Source: Xylophilus sp. GOD-11R (GTDB taxonomy: Bacteria; Pseudomonadota; Gammaproteobacteria; Burkholderiales; Burkholderiaceae_C). Taken from it: 64,000 nt of DNA. Position 1 is the stretch's first letter. Every line of letters begins with the position of its first letter. The DNA is taken from the NCBI RefSeq assembly GCF_033546935.1, contig NZ_CP137854.1:868001-932000 (forward strand), in the 5' to 3' direction. Positions 47,623-57,084 of the stretch are shown piece after piece. The translations under genes and the position numbers were made by a program. Below the pieces are notes generated by a model, which saw only the letters and a list, made by a program, of their open reading frames with translations, ran no database searches and was not told the origin of the DNA.

Positions 47623-49260
47623 TCAGGCGGGCCGGAACTGGAACAGCCAGGTCTCCGACAGCGTCTCTTGCCCCTGGCGCAGGTACAGGCGAATGTCGAC
47701 GGGCGCGTTGCCTTCGGGCGTGTAGTCGAACTGGGCGCGCCAGTGGCCGGCTACGCCGTCGGGCACGGCTTCGGTGAAGACGTAGCTGAACTTGCCGGTC
47801 GGGGCGGAGAGCACCGCCTCGGGCGTCACGCCGAAGGGCAGCTTGCTGAGATTGCCGCCCAGAAATTCGACCATGAACTTCACCACGCCCTGCGGACGAG
47901 GCTGGCCGGGCACGCCGCCGCGCCCGGTGCGGGTGGCCACGCAGATCGCCAGAGGCGACGGGTAGGGCTCCCTGTCGGTCCAGTGCAGCTTGTAGCGCAG
48001 GCTGATGGCGCTGCCAGCCTTGGCGGGGGCGGCGGGCACCCACATGGCGACGGCGTTGTCGTGAATCTCGTCGTCGGTCGGCAATTCGACCAACTGCACC
48101 GCGCCGGCGCCCCAGTTGTCCAGCGGTTCCACCCAGAGGCTGGGCCGCAGGTCGTACATGACGCCGTCCTGGTAATGGTCGAACAGGCGGTCGCGCTGCA
48201 GCAGGCCGAAGCCCTTGATGCCGTTGTCGCCGAAGGCCGAGGTGACGATGGTGGTGGGGTTGTTGAGCGGGCGCCAGATACGCTCGCCCGCACCGTTCCA
48301 CAGCGCCAGGCCGTCGGAGTCGTGCACCTCGGGGCGCCAGTCGGCGTCGCGCGGCTTGTTGGTCTCGGAGAACCAGTACATCGAGGTGAGCGGCGCCAGG
48401 CCCAGGCGGGCGATGTCCTGCCGCAGGAACAGGCGCTTCTCGATGTCCATCACCACCGACTTGCCGCGCTGCATGATGAATTTGTAGGCGCCGGTGATGC
48501 TCGGGCCTTCGAGCAGCGCGTGGACCACCACGGTGTCGCCGCCGTTGGCCGGCGGGTCGAAGAAGAACTGGGTGAAGGACGGGAATTCCTCGTTCTTGCC
48601 GGGCTCGGCCACGTCCACGGCAACGCCACGGGCCGACAGGCCGTACTGGTAGAGCTCGCCGATGGCGCGGAAATACGAGGCTCCGAGAAAGGCCACCCAG
48701 TCGTTCTGCTGCCAGGGCTTCTTCTTCTGGTCGCCGGCGCGGCTTTCCTGGAAGCGGAAGCCGGCGAAACCCGCGCCGTCGGGCAGCTGGTGCGCGGGGC
48801 TGTCGGCAGGCATGTCGAAGTACTTGTCGTCGTACACCACCTCGCGGGCGAAGTAGTTGCCGCCGTTGGACTCGAGCACGAACATGTGCACGGGGGTCTG
48901 GAAGAAGCGGCCGAGGTGGAAGAAGGTGACCGGGAAGTTGCCCGGGCCGTCGGCGAACAGCGCGGCTTCGGGCTTGTACTTGATCTTGCCGTGGGCGTCG
49001 TAGTCGATCTTGTCGAGCACTTCCGGCGGCAGCGGCGTGCCGGGGTTGAAAGGCGATGCGGCGATGCGACGGGCCTGCTCCGTCAGCGCGTCGAAGGAAA
49101 ACGGGCGGGGTTCGGCCAAACGCAACGGCGTGGCACCCGCGGCCTGGGCCCGTGCGGCGCCGGTGTGGCCGAGGGCGGCGAGTGCGAGGGTGGCGCTGCC
49201 GGCGGCCAGGAAGGAGCGGCGATCGGGCTTGGCTTGCGAGAAGGGCATGGGCAGTGTCAT
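47623..49260 (-). CDS. opgD: Periplasmic glucan biosynthesis protein D (OpgD/MdoD)
   Basis: A 545-residue periplasmic protein of the MdoG family, which shapes the branched glucans of the periplasm that protect against low osmolarity. The signal peptide carries a twin-arginine motif (DRRSFLAAG, about residues 13-21), the feature that separates OpgD from Sec-exported OpgG. PFSFDALTEQARRIAASPF, DGPGNFPVTFFHLGRFF and MYWFSETNKP fit the family. No opgH glucosyltransferase is in the window. ATG at 49260 is used; an ATG four codons later is possible. Confidence 0.9.
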   Translation of the reverse strand: MTLPMPFSQAKPDRRSFLAAGSATLALAALGHTGAARAQAAGATPLRLAEPRPFSFDALTEQARRIAASPFNPGTPLPPEVLDKIDYDAHGKIKYKPEAALFADGPGNFPVTFFHLGRFFQTPVHMFVLESNGGNYFAREVVYDDKYFDMPADSPAHQLPDGAGFAGFRFQESRAGDQKKKPWQQNDWVAFLGASYFRAIGELYQYGLSARGVAVDVAEPGKNEEFPSFTQFFFDPPANGGDTVVVHALLEGPSITGAYKFIMQRGKSVVMDIEKRLFLRQDIARLGLAPLTSMYWFSETNKPRDADWRPEVHDSDGLALWNGAGERIWRPLNNPTTIVTSAFGDNGIKGFGLLQRDRLFDHYQDGVMYDLRPSLWVEPLDNWGAGAVQLVELPTDDEIHDNAVAMWVPAAPAKAGSAISLRYKLHWTDREPYPSPLAICVATRTGRGGVPGQPRPQGVVKFMVEFLGGNLSKLPFGVTPEAVLSAPTGKFSYVFTEAVPDGVAGHWRAQFDYTPEGNAPVDIRLYLRQGQETLSETWLFQFRPA

Positions 49261-49392
49261 CCGGGAAAACTCGGGGGTGTCGATCCTAGCCGTGGCCCGC
49301 GGGTCAAAAGGAACAAGATGAAAGCGAGGCCGCGCGACCGGGCCTGGCGGGCCGGTCGGGACGTGGACGCCAGGCGGGCTCGAAGTGGCCGC

Positions 49393-50829
49393 TCAGGCCC
49401 GTTCCGGTTCGGGCCAGGCGCGCATCGGCTGGCGGATCAGCTCGAAGGCGCGGGCGACCTTGAGCACGCCCAGGTCGTCGAAACGCGGCCCGGCGATCTG
49501 CAGGCCCACCGGCAGTCCTTGCGGCGTGAAACCGCAGGGCACCGAGGCTGCCGGCTGCTCGGACATGTTGAACGGCACGGTGAAGCCGATGTGTTCGAGC
49601 GGATGCAGCGGGTCGTCGGTGGGCGAGGGCAGTTCGGCGTCGAAGGCCGGCATGGGCGCGACCGGCGAGATGACGTAGTCGAAGGCGGCGCAGGCCCGCA
49701 GCGTGGCCACGCGAGTGGCATAGAACTGCCGCTGTGCGTGGTAGAGCGAGGCGCCCGAGATGTCGGCCACACTGTCGGCCCAGGTGCGCAGGTAGGGCAG
49801 CACCTTGGCCCGGCGTTCGGCCGGCAGGCCGGCCATGTCGAGGTGCGAGCGCATGCGCCAGGTGTGGTCCATGCCGTCGAGCATGGCCTGGGTCATGAAC
49901 GGGGCCATGGGCTCGACGATGGCGCCGGCCTTCTCGAGCAGCGCGGCGGCAGCTTCGACCGCTTCGCGCACCGAGGTTTCCACCGGCAGGCCGCAGCCGG
50001 CGTCCATCAGCAGGCCCAGGCGCAGGCCCTTGAGCAGTTCCGGCCGCACCTCGGCGACGGAGGCCCAGTCGATGACGGCAGGCGGCAGGCTCATGGTGTC
50101 GCGGCTGTCCGGCCCGCAGAGCGGCCGCATCATGAGCGCGGCATCGAGCACGCTGCGGGTGATGGGGCCGGCGACGCGGCCTTGCGCCGGCGGATCGATC
50201 GGCACGCGGCCCAGGCTGGGCTTGAGGCTGAACACGCCGCACCAGCCGGCCGGCAGGCGCAGCGAGCCGCCGATGTCGGTGCCCAGGTGCAGCGGGCCGT
50301 AGCCGCCCGCGCAGGCGGCGGCGGCGCCGGAGCTGGAGCCGCCGGGCCCGAGGGCCACGTCCCACGGGTTGCGGGTGAGCGGATGGAAGCTCGACAGTCC
50401 CGACGACAACATGCCGTAGTCGGGCATGGTGGTCTTGGCGATGATCACGCAGCCGGCCTCGCGCAACCGGGCGGCGGGCGGGGCGTCCTGCGCGGCGGGC
50501 ACCAGGGTGGTCGCGGCGGTGCCCAGCGGCACCGGGTCGCCGGCGGTGGAGATGTTTTCCTTGATGGTGACCGGCACGCCGTCGAGGTCCGACATCGGCT
50601 TGCCGGCGCGCCAGCGTTCTTCCGACGCGCGCGCCTGGGCCAGGGCCACTTCGGGGCGCAGCAGGTAGGTGGCCAGCAGCTGCGGCTCCCAGTGGCCGAT
50701 GCGGTCGAGCACCGCGCGGGTTACCTCCACCGGCGACAGCGCCCCGTTGCGGAAGGCGGCCGCCATCGAGGTGGCGTCCATGTCGTGCAGCGCGCGCGTG
50801 GCGCCGCCCATCGGTAGGTCGAGTTTCAT
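49393..50829 (-). CDS. Amidase signature family hydrolase
   Basis: A 478-residue hydrolase with the amidase signature. The Ser-cisSer-Lys triad is visible: lysine in GVPVTIKENIST, and the serines in LGPGGSSSGAAAA and TDIGGSLRLPAG. It would cut a carbon-nitrogen amide bond in the cytoplasm. It overlaps the upstream binding-protein gene by four bases (ATGA), so the natural substrate is probably the imported compound, such as a small peptide or amide. The N-terminal DMDATSMAAAFRNGALSPVEV matches other amidases. ATG at 50829 is chosen because longer frames lack conservation. Confidence 0.93.
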   Translation of the reverse strand: MKLDLPMGGATRALHDMDATSMAAAFRNGALSPVEVTRAVLDRIGHWEPQLLATYLLRPEVALAQARASEERWRAGKPMSDLDGVPVTIKENISTAGDPVPLGTAATTLVPAAQDAPPAARLREAGCVIIAKTTMPDYGMLSSGLSSFHPLTRNPWDVALGPGGSSSGAAAACAGGYGPLHLGTDIGGSLRLPAGWCGVFSLKPSLGRVPIDPPAQGRVAGPITRSVLDAALMMRPLCGPDSRDTMSLPPAVIDWASVAEVRPELLKGLRLGLLMDAGCGLPVETSVREAVEAAAALLEKAGAIVEPMAPFMTQAMLDGMDHTWRMRSHLDMAGLPAERRAKVLPYLRTWADSVADISGASLYHAQRQFYATRVATLRACAAFDYVISPVAPMPAFDAELPSPTDDPLHPLEHIGFTVPFNMSEQPAASVPCGFTPQGLPVGLQIAGPRFDDLGVLKVARAFELIRQPMRAWPEPERA

Positions 50830-52328
50830 GTCCAGCCCAGTCCGGCGAGGTGGTTGACGAATATCGGTAGATCTTTCCAGACGCCGCCGAGGCCGCGCCG
50901 CGCCACCGTCACCCACTGGGGTTGGTAGAGATAGAGCGACACCGCGTCGCGCGCCAGCAGGCGTTGCGCGTCGCCGAGCAGGCCGTTGCGGGTGGCGGTG
51001 GTGGGCGCGGTCTTGATGCGGTCGTAGAGTGCCTGGAATTCCTTGGAGTCGTAGCCCCAGTAGTAGTCGGGGCGGGCGGCGTTGCCCAGGTCGAAGGGTT
51101 CGACGTGCGAAATGATGGAGAGGTCATAGGCGTGTGCGCCGCCGTAGGTGTTGGCCAGCCACTGCGCCCATTCCACGTTCTGCAGCCTGCACACGACGCC
51201 GACCTTGGCGAGCTGCGCGGCGAGCACTTCGCCGCCCTGGCGCGCATAGGGCACGGGCGGCAGGGTGACGGTGAGCTCCAGCGGCGTCTTGATGCCGGCC
51301 TCCGCCAGCAGGCGGCGGGCGGTGTCGCTCGCGTGCGGATTGACGGCGGTGGTGTCGACATAGCCTGGCGCGCCCGGCACGTAGAAGCTGCCGATGGGCA
51401 CGCCGTAGCCATCGGCGGCGCCGGTGATCAGCTCCTGCCGGTCGATGGCCGCGTAGAGCGCGCGGCGCACCCGCACGTCGTCGAGCGGCTTGCGCCGATG
51501 GTTGATGGCGACGATGGTCTTGGCACGCGAGCCGCCCACCAGCAGGTCGAATCGCGGGTTGTGGCGAAACTGCTCGGCCGCGCGCGGCGCCAGGCGCGGG
51601 AACAGGTCGACGTCACCGGCCAGCAGCGCGGCCGCTTGCGCGGCCGGGTCGGAGATGAAACGGAAGGTGGCGCGGCGGATGCGGGCGGCGGCCGGCGCGC
51701 GGTAGCCGTCCCAGGCGGTCAGCACGAGCGACGAACCCCTGGCGAAACGCTCCAGCTTGTAAGGGCCGGTGCCTACGGGCTGCGTGGCGTTGGTGTCGGC
51801 GCTGGTCGGCTCCACGATGATGGCCGTGGCCTGGCCGAGCAGAAAGGGCAGGTCGGGGTCGATCTCGCGGTTGAGCAGCACCACGGTGTGGTCGTCGACC
51901 ACCCGCACGGTGAGGTTCTGGAAGGTGCGCCGGTCCTTGTTGGTACTCTTGTCGGAGGCAGCCCGCTCGAAGCTGAACTTGACCGCGGCGGCGTCGAAAG
52001 GCTTGCCGTTGTGGAAGGTGATGCCGCGCTTGAGGCGGAAGGTCAGGGTCTTGAGGTCCGGCGAGAGCTCCCAGCCCTCGGCCAGCAGCGGGGTGACGCT
52101 GCCGTCGGTATTGACCCGGGTCAGGGTCTCGTAGAGGTTGTAGAGGGTGACTTCGGCGATGGACGACGCGGCCGCGGCGGTGGGGTCGAGGCCGGTGGGC
52201 TCGAGGGCGATGCCGACGACCACCGCGGTCTTGCCGCGCGACTGGGCCCAGGTGGCGGGCGCGCCGAGGAGCAGGCAAGCGGTCGAGGCGGCGGAGGTGG
52301 AGGCGAGAAGTGCGCGGCGCGAAAGCAT
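50826..52328 (-). CDS. ABC transporter substrate-binding protein, family 5 (peptide/nickel type)
   Basis: A 500-residue periplasmic protein of the DppA/OppA family. It starts with a twin-arginine-like signal (LSRRALLASTSAA, cleaved near WAQ). Family markers are the LAEGWELSPDLKTLTFRLKRGITFHNGKPFDA block and the C-terminal FQALYDRIKTAP region. It would capture a peptide or other organic solute. No matching permeases or ATPases are in the window, so it either uses a transporter encoded elsewhere or stands alone with the coupled amidase. Confidence 0.92.
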   Translation of the reverse strand: MLSRRALLASTSAASTACLLLGAPATWAQSRGKTAVVVGIALEPTGLDPTAAAASSIAEVTLYNLYETLTRVNTDGSVTPLLAEGWELSPDLKTLTFRLKRGITFHNGKPFDAAAVKFSFERAASDKSTNKDRRTFQNLTVRVVDDHTVVLLNREIDPDLPFLLGQATAIIVEPTSADTNATQPVGTGPYKLERFARGSSLVLTAWDGYRAPAAARIRRATFRFISDPAAQAAALLAGDVDLFPRLAPRAAEQFRHNPRFDLLVGGSRAKTIVAINHRRKPLDDVRVRRALYAAIDRQELITGAADGYGVPIGSFYVPGAPGYVDTTAVNPHASDTARRLLAEAGIKTPLELTVTLPPVPYARQGGEVLAAQLAKVGVVCRLQNVEWAQWLANTYGGAHAYDLSIISHVEPFDLGNAARPDYYWGYDSKEFQALYDRIKTAPTTATRNGLLGDAQRLLARDAVSLYLYQPQWVTVARRGLGGVWKDLPIFVNHLAGLGWT

Positions 52329-52393
52329 CGAGTCGGAATCCTGACGATCTGGCAGAGCTGCGGGGAAAACCATGAGCATAGAACGTGCCGCAT

Positions 52394-53908
52394 TCAGGGT
52401 GCTCGTGCGCGGGGAATCCAGCGGCCGACGAGGCCGAAGACGGCTTCGCTGGCCAGCGCGAGCGCGGCAGCGGGCAGGGCGCCGGCGAGCAGCAGGCCGT
52501 GGTCGTTGAGCGCCAGGCCGGTGACGATGCGCTCGCCGTAGCCGCCCGCGCCGATGAAGGCGGCCAGCGTCGCGGTGCCGATGGCGATGGTGGTGGAGGT
52601 GCGCACGCCCGCCAGCAGCACGGGCAGGGCGAGCGGCAACTCGACCAGGCGCAGGCGCTGCGCGGCGGTCATGCCCAGCGCGGTGGCCGCCTGGCGCATG
52701 CCGGGCGATACGCCGTCGAGGCCGGCGACGGTGTTGCGCATCACCGGCAGCAGGGCGTAGAGCGCCAAGGCGACGAGCGCGGGCGGGGTGCCGATGGTGC
52801 CCATCCACGAGATGAGCGCGGCCAGCAGGGCCAGCGAGGGCACGGTCTGCAGCAGGCCGGCTGCGGCCAGCAGCACGCCGCGCCAGCGCGGCCGGCGGGC
52901 GCAGAGCAGGGCCAGCGGCACGCCGACGGCCACTGCCAGCGCTACCGAGATGGCCACCAGCGTCAGGTGCTGGCGGGTCAGCCGGCCGAGGTCGGGGCCG
53001 AACAGGCGCGCGCGCCAGCCGGGCGGCTCGGTGCGGGCGCCGGCAGCGGGCGGCGCGGCACTGCCCAGCGCTTCGGCGGCGACCGTGTCGAAGGACGCGC
53101 CGTCGATCTCCGCCCGGGCATTGAGCGCGGCCATGCGGCCGGCGTCGATGCGGCCCTGCAGCGCCTGCAGCGCGGTCCAGGCGGCGGGAAAGCGCTGCGG
53201 CAGGTCGAGTCGGTAGAGCAATACGGCGTCGTAGCCGGGGAACCAGTGGTCGGTGTCGACCAGCAGGCGCAAGCCGCGCCGCGCCACCTGGGCGTCGGTG
53301 GTGTAGGCGTCGACCACGTCGACCTGGCCGGCTTCCAGTGACTGGTAGGCCAGGCCGTGGTCGAGCGCCTGCGGCCGCTGCGGCAGGCGGTAGTGGGCGG
53401 CCAGGCCGGGCCAGCCGTCGGCGCGGCCCAGGAATTCGTTGGACAGGCCCAGGCGCAGCTCGGGATGGCGTGCCAGGTCGGCGAGCGAGCGCAGCTGCAG
53501 CCGGTCGGCCACATCGGCGCGCAGCGCCAGCGCGTAGCCGTTGGCGAAACCCAGCGGCACCGCCGCGCCCAGGCCGCGCGGCGCGAGGGCGGCCTGCAGT
53601 TCGGGCAGGGTGGCGATGTCCGGCCGCTGCAGCAGTTCGCGGGCGATGGTGCCGGTGTATTCGGGGTAGACGTCGATCGTGCCGGCCGCCAGCGCCGCCG
53701 CCACGATGGCGGTGTTGCCGAGGCCGGCGGACACGGTGACCGGCGTGCCGCCCTCGCGTGCCTGGCGCGCCAGCACTTCGGCCAGCACATAGCTTTCGGT
53801 GAAGCGCTTGGAGCCGATGCGCAGCGGCTCGGCGGCGCCGGCCTGCAGGCTCAACAGCGCCAGCAGGGCCAGGCACGCCGCGTGTCGCATGGCCCTTACC
53901 AGCTTCAT
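52394..53908 (-). CDS. Osmoprotectant-type ABC transporter: fused binding protein and permease
   Basis: A 504-residue fusion. After a signal peptide (about 1-26) comes an OpuC/OsmF-like binding domain (about 27-290) starting with LRIGSKRFTESYVLAEVLARQ, with the YPEYTGTIARELLQRP and VVDAYTTDAQV motifs. From about residue 310 a permease with about five helices follows, with LRLVELPLALPVLLAGVRTS as its ATPase-contacting loop. Such fusions transport glycine betaine, choline or related solutes. No ATPase gene is adjacent. ATG at 53908 is chosen because MKLVRAMRH begins a normal signal sequence. Fourteen bases separate it from the upstream DedA gene. Confidence 0.92.
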   Translation of the reverse strand: MKLVRAMRHAACLALLALLSLQAGAAEPLRIGSKRFTESYVLAEVLARQAREGGTPVTVSAGLGNTAIVAAALAAGTIDVYPEYTGTIARELLQRPDIATLPELQAALAPRGLGAAVPLGFANGYALALRADVADRLQLRSLADLARHPELRLGLSNEFLGRADGWPGLAAHYRLPQRPQALDHGLAYQSLEAGQVDVVDAYTTDAQVARRGLRLLVDTDHWFPGYDAVLLYRLDLPQRFPAAWTALQALQGRIDAGRMAALNARAEIDGASFDTVAAEALGSAAPPAAGARTEPPGWRARLFGPDLGRLTRQHLTLVAISVALAVAVGVPLALLCARRPRWRGVLLAAAGLLQTVPSLALLAALISWMGTIGTPPALVALALYALLPVMRNTVAGLDGVSPGMRQAATALGMTAAQRLRLVELPLALPVLLAGVRTSTTIAIGTATLAAFIGAGGYGERIVTGLALNDHGLLLAGALPAAALALASEAVFGLVGRWIPRARAP

Positions 53909-53921
53909 CGGACCCCGCCCG

Positions 53922-54479
53922 TCACGACATCCGCACATGGCGGAATGCCACCACCAGCCCGATCAATGCCGCCATGCCGATGATGGTCAGCTCGTAGTGG
54001 TGCAGGTTGCCGATGACGGTCTTGAGCACGCCGGTCACCCACACGCCCAGGTAGGCGACGGTGGCCGCCCAGATCACCGAGGCGAGTGCGGACAGCGGCA
54101 CATAGAGCGCGGTGCGCATGCGCGTCATGCCGAGCGTGACCGGAAACACGATGCGCAAGCCCCAGGCGAAACGCATCAGCATGACGGTGGCGATGGGGTG
54201 GCGGTCGACGAAGGCGGTGGCCTTGGCGAAACGCTTCTGCAGCTTGGGATGGCGCTGCAGCACCTGCGCGCCCTTGCGCCGGCCGAGCTGGAAGTAGAAC
54301 TGGTCGCTGCAGAAGGCGGCCGCCGCGCCGCAGGCGATGAGCGGCAGCATGTGCAGGTAGCCCTGGTGCACCGCGTAGGCGCCGAGCAGCAGGATGGTTT
54401 CGCCCTCGAGCAGGCCGGCGAAGAACACTGCGTAGTAGCCGTAGTCGGCGAGCAGGTGGGCGGTATGGATATGGAACAT
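53922..54479 (-). CDS. DedA family membrane protein
   Basis: A 185-residue membrane protein of the DedA (VTT/SNARE-associated) family. Typical features are the ETILLLGAY motif, SDQFYFQLGRRKG and the conserved RFAWGLRIVFPVTLGMTRM region, with about five helices. DedA proteins are linked to lipid flipping and membrane homeostasis. It lies 15 bases downstream of a cardiolipin synthase gene, which fits a membrane-lipid role. Confidence 0.9.
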   Translation of the reverse strand: MFHIHTAHLLADYGYYAVFFAGLLEGETILLLGAYAVHQGYLHMLPLIACGAAAAFCSDQFYFQLGRRKGAQVLQRHPKLQKRFAKATAFVDRHPIATVMLMRFAWGLRIVFPVTLGMTRMRTALYVPLSALASVIWAATVAYLGVWVTGVLKTVIGNLHHYELTIIGMAALIGLVVAFRHVRMS

Positions 54480-54494
54480 CGGAGAGAAAAGCGG

Positions 54495-55880
54495 CTACAG
54501 CTGGAAGGCCACCGTGAGCAGCAGGCCTTCGCCGATGTCGCGAAAGAAGTGCGGCGGCGTGGCGTCGAAGGCCGTGGCGTCGGCGGCGAGCGCCTCGATC
54601 CAGCCGGCCAGCCAGGCGATGTCGGCGGTGTCGTAGAACAGCACGTTGGCCTCGTGGTTGAGCAGCAGGCTGCGCAGGTCGAGGTTGATCGAGCCGCACA
54701 TGGCCAGGGTGTCGTCCACCACCACCGCCTTGGCATGCGCCATGGCCGGCAGCAGGTGAAAGCGCGCGCCGGCGCTGGCCAGGTCGCGCATGGCACGGCT
54801 GCGGGCCATGTCGGCCAGGCGGTGATTGGAATGAGCGGGAATCGCGATGTCGACCTGCACCCCCCGCCGTGCGGCCAGCCGCAGCGCGTCGCGCAGGGCG
54901 TCGTTGGGCACGAAGTAGGGGGTCACGGCCAGGATGCGGCGGCGGGCCCGGAAGCAGGCGGCCACCAGCACGGCCTGGGCGGTGTCCTCGGTCTGGTCCG
55001 GGCCGCTCGGCAGAAACTGCGTGATCGTGCCTTGACTCGGTGCCGGCGCGACGCCGGGCGGAATGTGGCGCGGCCGCTTGAGCTGCACGCTGGCCCAGTC
55101 CTGCTCGAACTGGCGGGCGGCGGCGGCGGCGGTGGGGCCTTCGAGTTCGAAGGACAGATCGGCCCAGGGCGGGATGCCGGCCGAGGTGTCGCCGGTGAAG
55201 TATTCGGCCGCCAGGTTGCGGCCGCCCGACCAGAGCAGGCGGTCGTCGGCAATGACGAACTTTCGGTGGTTGCGCAGGTTGCGCGGGCCGGCGCGGCGCA
55301 GTCCGAGCAGCGGACGGAACACCGCGACCTCGCCCCCGGCCGCACGCAACTCGTCGAAATAACGGCGTGGCAGCAGCAGTGCGCCGAAGCCGTCGAGCAG
55401 CAGCCGCACACGCACGCCGGAACGCGCCTGGCCGACCAGGCGCTGCATGACGGCGCGGCCCAGGGCGTCCTGGCCGATGATGAAGGTGCAGACGTCGAGC
55501 CGCTCGGTGGCCGCGGCGATGGTGGCCCAGAGAGCGTCGCGGGCGGCGGCGCCGTCGGCATGCAAACGGGTGCGGGTGATGCCCGGCGGGGCCAGGCCGA
55601 AGCTCTCGGCGAGTTCGGCGGCCCAGTGCGAATAGGCCTCGCCGCGCGGCAGCCGCGTGGAATGGGCCGGCCGGAGCTTGCGCCGGCCGAAGGCCAGGTA
55701 CATCGGCAGCACCAGGTAGGGCAACAGTGCCAGGCCCATCACCCAGGCGATGGCGCTCGACGGTGCCCGCTGGTCTTGCCGCGCCCGGGTGGTGACCACG
55801 TAGACCAACACCGCCAGCACCGCGATCAGCAGGTGCTGGGACAGCGACGGCAGGAAGGGCAGCAGGGTGTGGGGGAGCAA
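54495..55880 (-). CDS. Cardiolipin synthase (phospholipase D type)
   Basis: A 461-residue membrane-bound phospholipase D family enzyme. Two N-terminal membrane helices (about 12-30 and 40-62) are followed by two HKD catalytic motifs: NHRKFVIADDRLLWSGGRN and AHAKAVVVDDTLAMCGSINLD. Together they form the active site that joins two phosphatidylglycerol molecules or swaps head groups. The start is TTG at 55880. The sequence is closest to ClsA by layout, but I cannot separate it confidently from other Cls types. Confidence 0.9.
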   Translation of the reverse strand: MLPHTLLPFLPSLSQHLLIAVLAVLVYVVTTRARQDQRAPSSAIAWVMGLALLPYLVLPMYLAFGRRKLRPAHSTRLPRGEAYSHWAAELAESFGLAPPGITRTRLHADGAAARDALWATIAAATERLDVCTFIIGQDALGRAVMQRLVGQARSGVRVRLLLDGFGALLLPRRYFDELRAAGGEVAVFRPLLGLRRAGPRNLRNHRKFVIADDRLLWSGGRNLAAEYFTGDTSAGIPPWADLSFELEGPTAAAAARQFEQDWASVQLKRPRHIPPGVAPAPSQGTITQFLPSGPDQTEDTAQAVLVAACFRARRRILAVTPYFVPNDALRDALRLAARRGVQVDIAIPAHSNHRLADMARSRAMRDLASAGARFHLLPAMAHAKAVVVDDTLAMCGSINLDLRSLLLNHEANVLFYDTADIAWLAGWIEALAADATAFDATPPHFFRDIGEGLLLTVAFQL

Positions 55881-55916
55881 GAGGACCTTGTCTCGCAGGC
55901 CGACGGTGGCGGTCCG

Positions 55917-56318
55917 CTATTTTCCGTCAGGCCGGGCGTCGCGGCCTGCATCCGTTGCCGGCTCGGCGGGGGACGACACCGGTCCGGGCACGCCGGGCGT
56001 GCCGGCGAGGCGGTGACGGAAGACCGCCGCGCGCATCAGGAAGAAGGTGCTGACCGGCACCGTCAGCGCCAGCAGCGCCGGCACCAGCAGCGGATGGAGC
56101 GCCAGCCGGTGCTCGAAGAACGAGAAGTACAGCGCCGCCGCGATGCCGATGGACCAGGCGCCGAGCGTGGAGGCCAGGGTGGTAGCGTGCACCCGCTGGA
56201 AGAAGGTGGGCAAGCGCAGAACGCCGGTCGCGCCGATCAGCGCCATGACCGCACCCAGCAGCACCAGCGCACCGGCGATGCCCTGCACCCACGAAGGCAC
56301 GTTGCCGGCGCCGCTCAT
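55917..56318 (-). CDS. mnhG: Mrp Na+/H+ antiporter subunit G
   Basis: A 133-residue subunit with three membrane helices and the family motif ATGVLRLPTFFQRVHATTLASTLG. It completes the multi-subunit Mrp antiporter, which exchanges sodium or potassium for protons. The C-terminal tail after about residue 105 is proline-rich and probably disordered. Its start overlaps mnhF by four bases. Confidence 0.92.
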   Translation of the reverse strand: MSGAGNVPSWVQGIAGALVLLGAVMALIGATGVLRLPTFFQRVHATTLASTLGAWSIGIAAALYFSFFEHRLALHPLLVPALLALTVPVSTFFLMRAAVFRHRLAGTPGVPGPVSSPAEPATDAGRDARPDGK

Positions 56319-56596
56319 TCGACCACCTCGCCGCGCAGCACGAACTTGGCCATGGCGCTCGACGACGCGAAGCCGAGCAGCGCGATCAGCAGGGCCACCT
56401 CGAAATACGCGCCGCCGCCGTTGGCCCGCAGGCCCAGCACCAGCACCAGCAGCGAGGCGGCGATATAGAGGGCGTCGAGCGCGAGGATGCGGTCCTCGGC
56501 CGACGGGCCGCGCAGCAGGCGCAGCAGGGCGCAGGCCATGGTGGCGAGCAGCAGCAGGGGCGCCAGCCAGAGGGCGCAGACCAGGATCGGGTTCAT
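56315..56596 (-). CDS. mnhF: Mrp Na+/H+ antiporter subunit F
   Basis: A 93-residue small subunit with three membrane helices; LLRGPSAEDRILALDALYI is the characteristic loop between the first two. It overlaps both neighbours by four bases. Confidence 0.93.
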   Translation of the reverse strand: MNPILVCALWLAPLLLLATMACALLRLLRGPSAEDRILALDALYIAASLLVLVLGLRANGGGAYFEVALLIALLGFASSSAMAKFVLRGEVVE

Positions 56597-57084
56597 GCCT
56601 CGAAGATCTCCTGCAATGGCCGCTCGTAGCGGCGGTGGATGTGTTCCAGCAGTTCGTCGGCGTTGTGCGTGTCGAACACGTGCAGCAGCAGCGCGCTGCG
56701 GTCGGCCGCCAGTTCGGCCAGCGCCGTGCCGGGCACGGCCGAGACGATGACCGCCAGCGTGCCCAGCGCATGGCTGTCGCGCAGCACCAGCGGCACGCGC
56801 ACGAAGCCCGAGGGAATGCGCTCGCCGCGCCGGGTCAGCAACAGGCGCGCGACCTGCAGGCAGGACGCGGTGGCGTCGAGCGTGACCTGCACGAAAAGCC
56901 GGGCCACCAGCCAGGGGCGCCGCACCCGCGGATGCGTGGGCCGCAGCCGCGCGGTGAGCACCGGCACGGCCAGGCCCACGGCCACCGCGCCGGCCCAGAC
57001 CGTGAGGCCGTGGTCGTCCCAGAGCACCAGCCACAGCAGGGCGAGCGCGACCGACAGCAGGGGAGCGGGCAGCAGGCGGTTCAT
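56593..57084 (-). CDS. mnhE: Mrp Na+/H+ antiporter subunit E
   Basis: A 163-residue subunit with two or three N-terminal helices and a C-terminal cytoplasmic domain. Matching features include VQVTLDATASCLQVARLLL, a long RIPSGFVRVPLVLRDSHALGTLAVIVSAVPGTAL block and a C-terminal HVFDTHNADELLEHIHRRYE. It is coupled to mnhD and mnhF by four-base overlaps. Confidence 0.93.
   Translation of the reverse strand: MNRLLPAPLLSVALALLWLVLWDDHGLTVWAGAVAVGLAVPVLTARLRPTHPRVRRPWLVARLFVQVTLDATASCLQVARLLLTRRGERIPSGFVRVPLVLRDSHALGTLAVIVSAVPGTALAELAADRSALLLHVFDTHNADELLEHIHRRYERPLQEIFEA

Noticed and set aside
47584..50817. Plus-strand frame of about 1077 codons across opgD and the amidase
   Set aside because: Spans two recognised minus-strand genes and their gap, so it is a compositional artefact.
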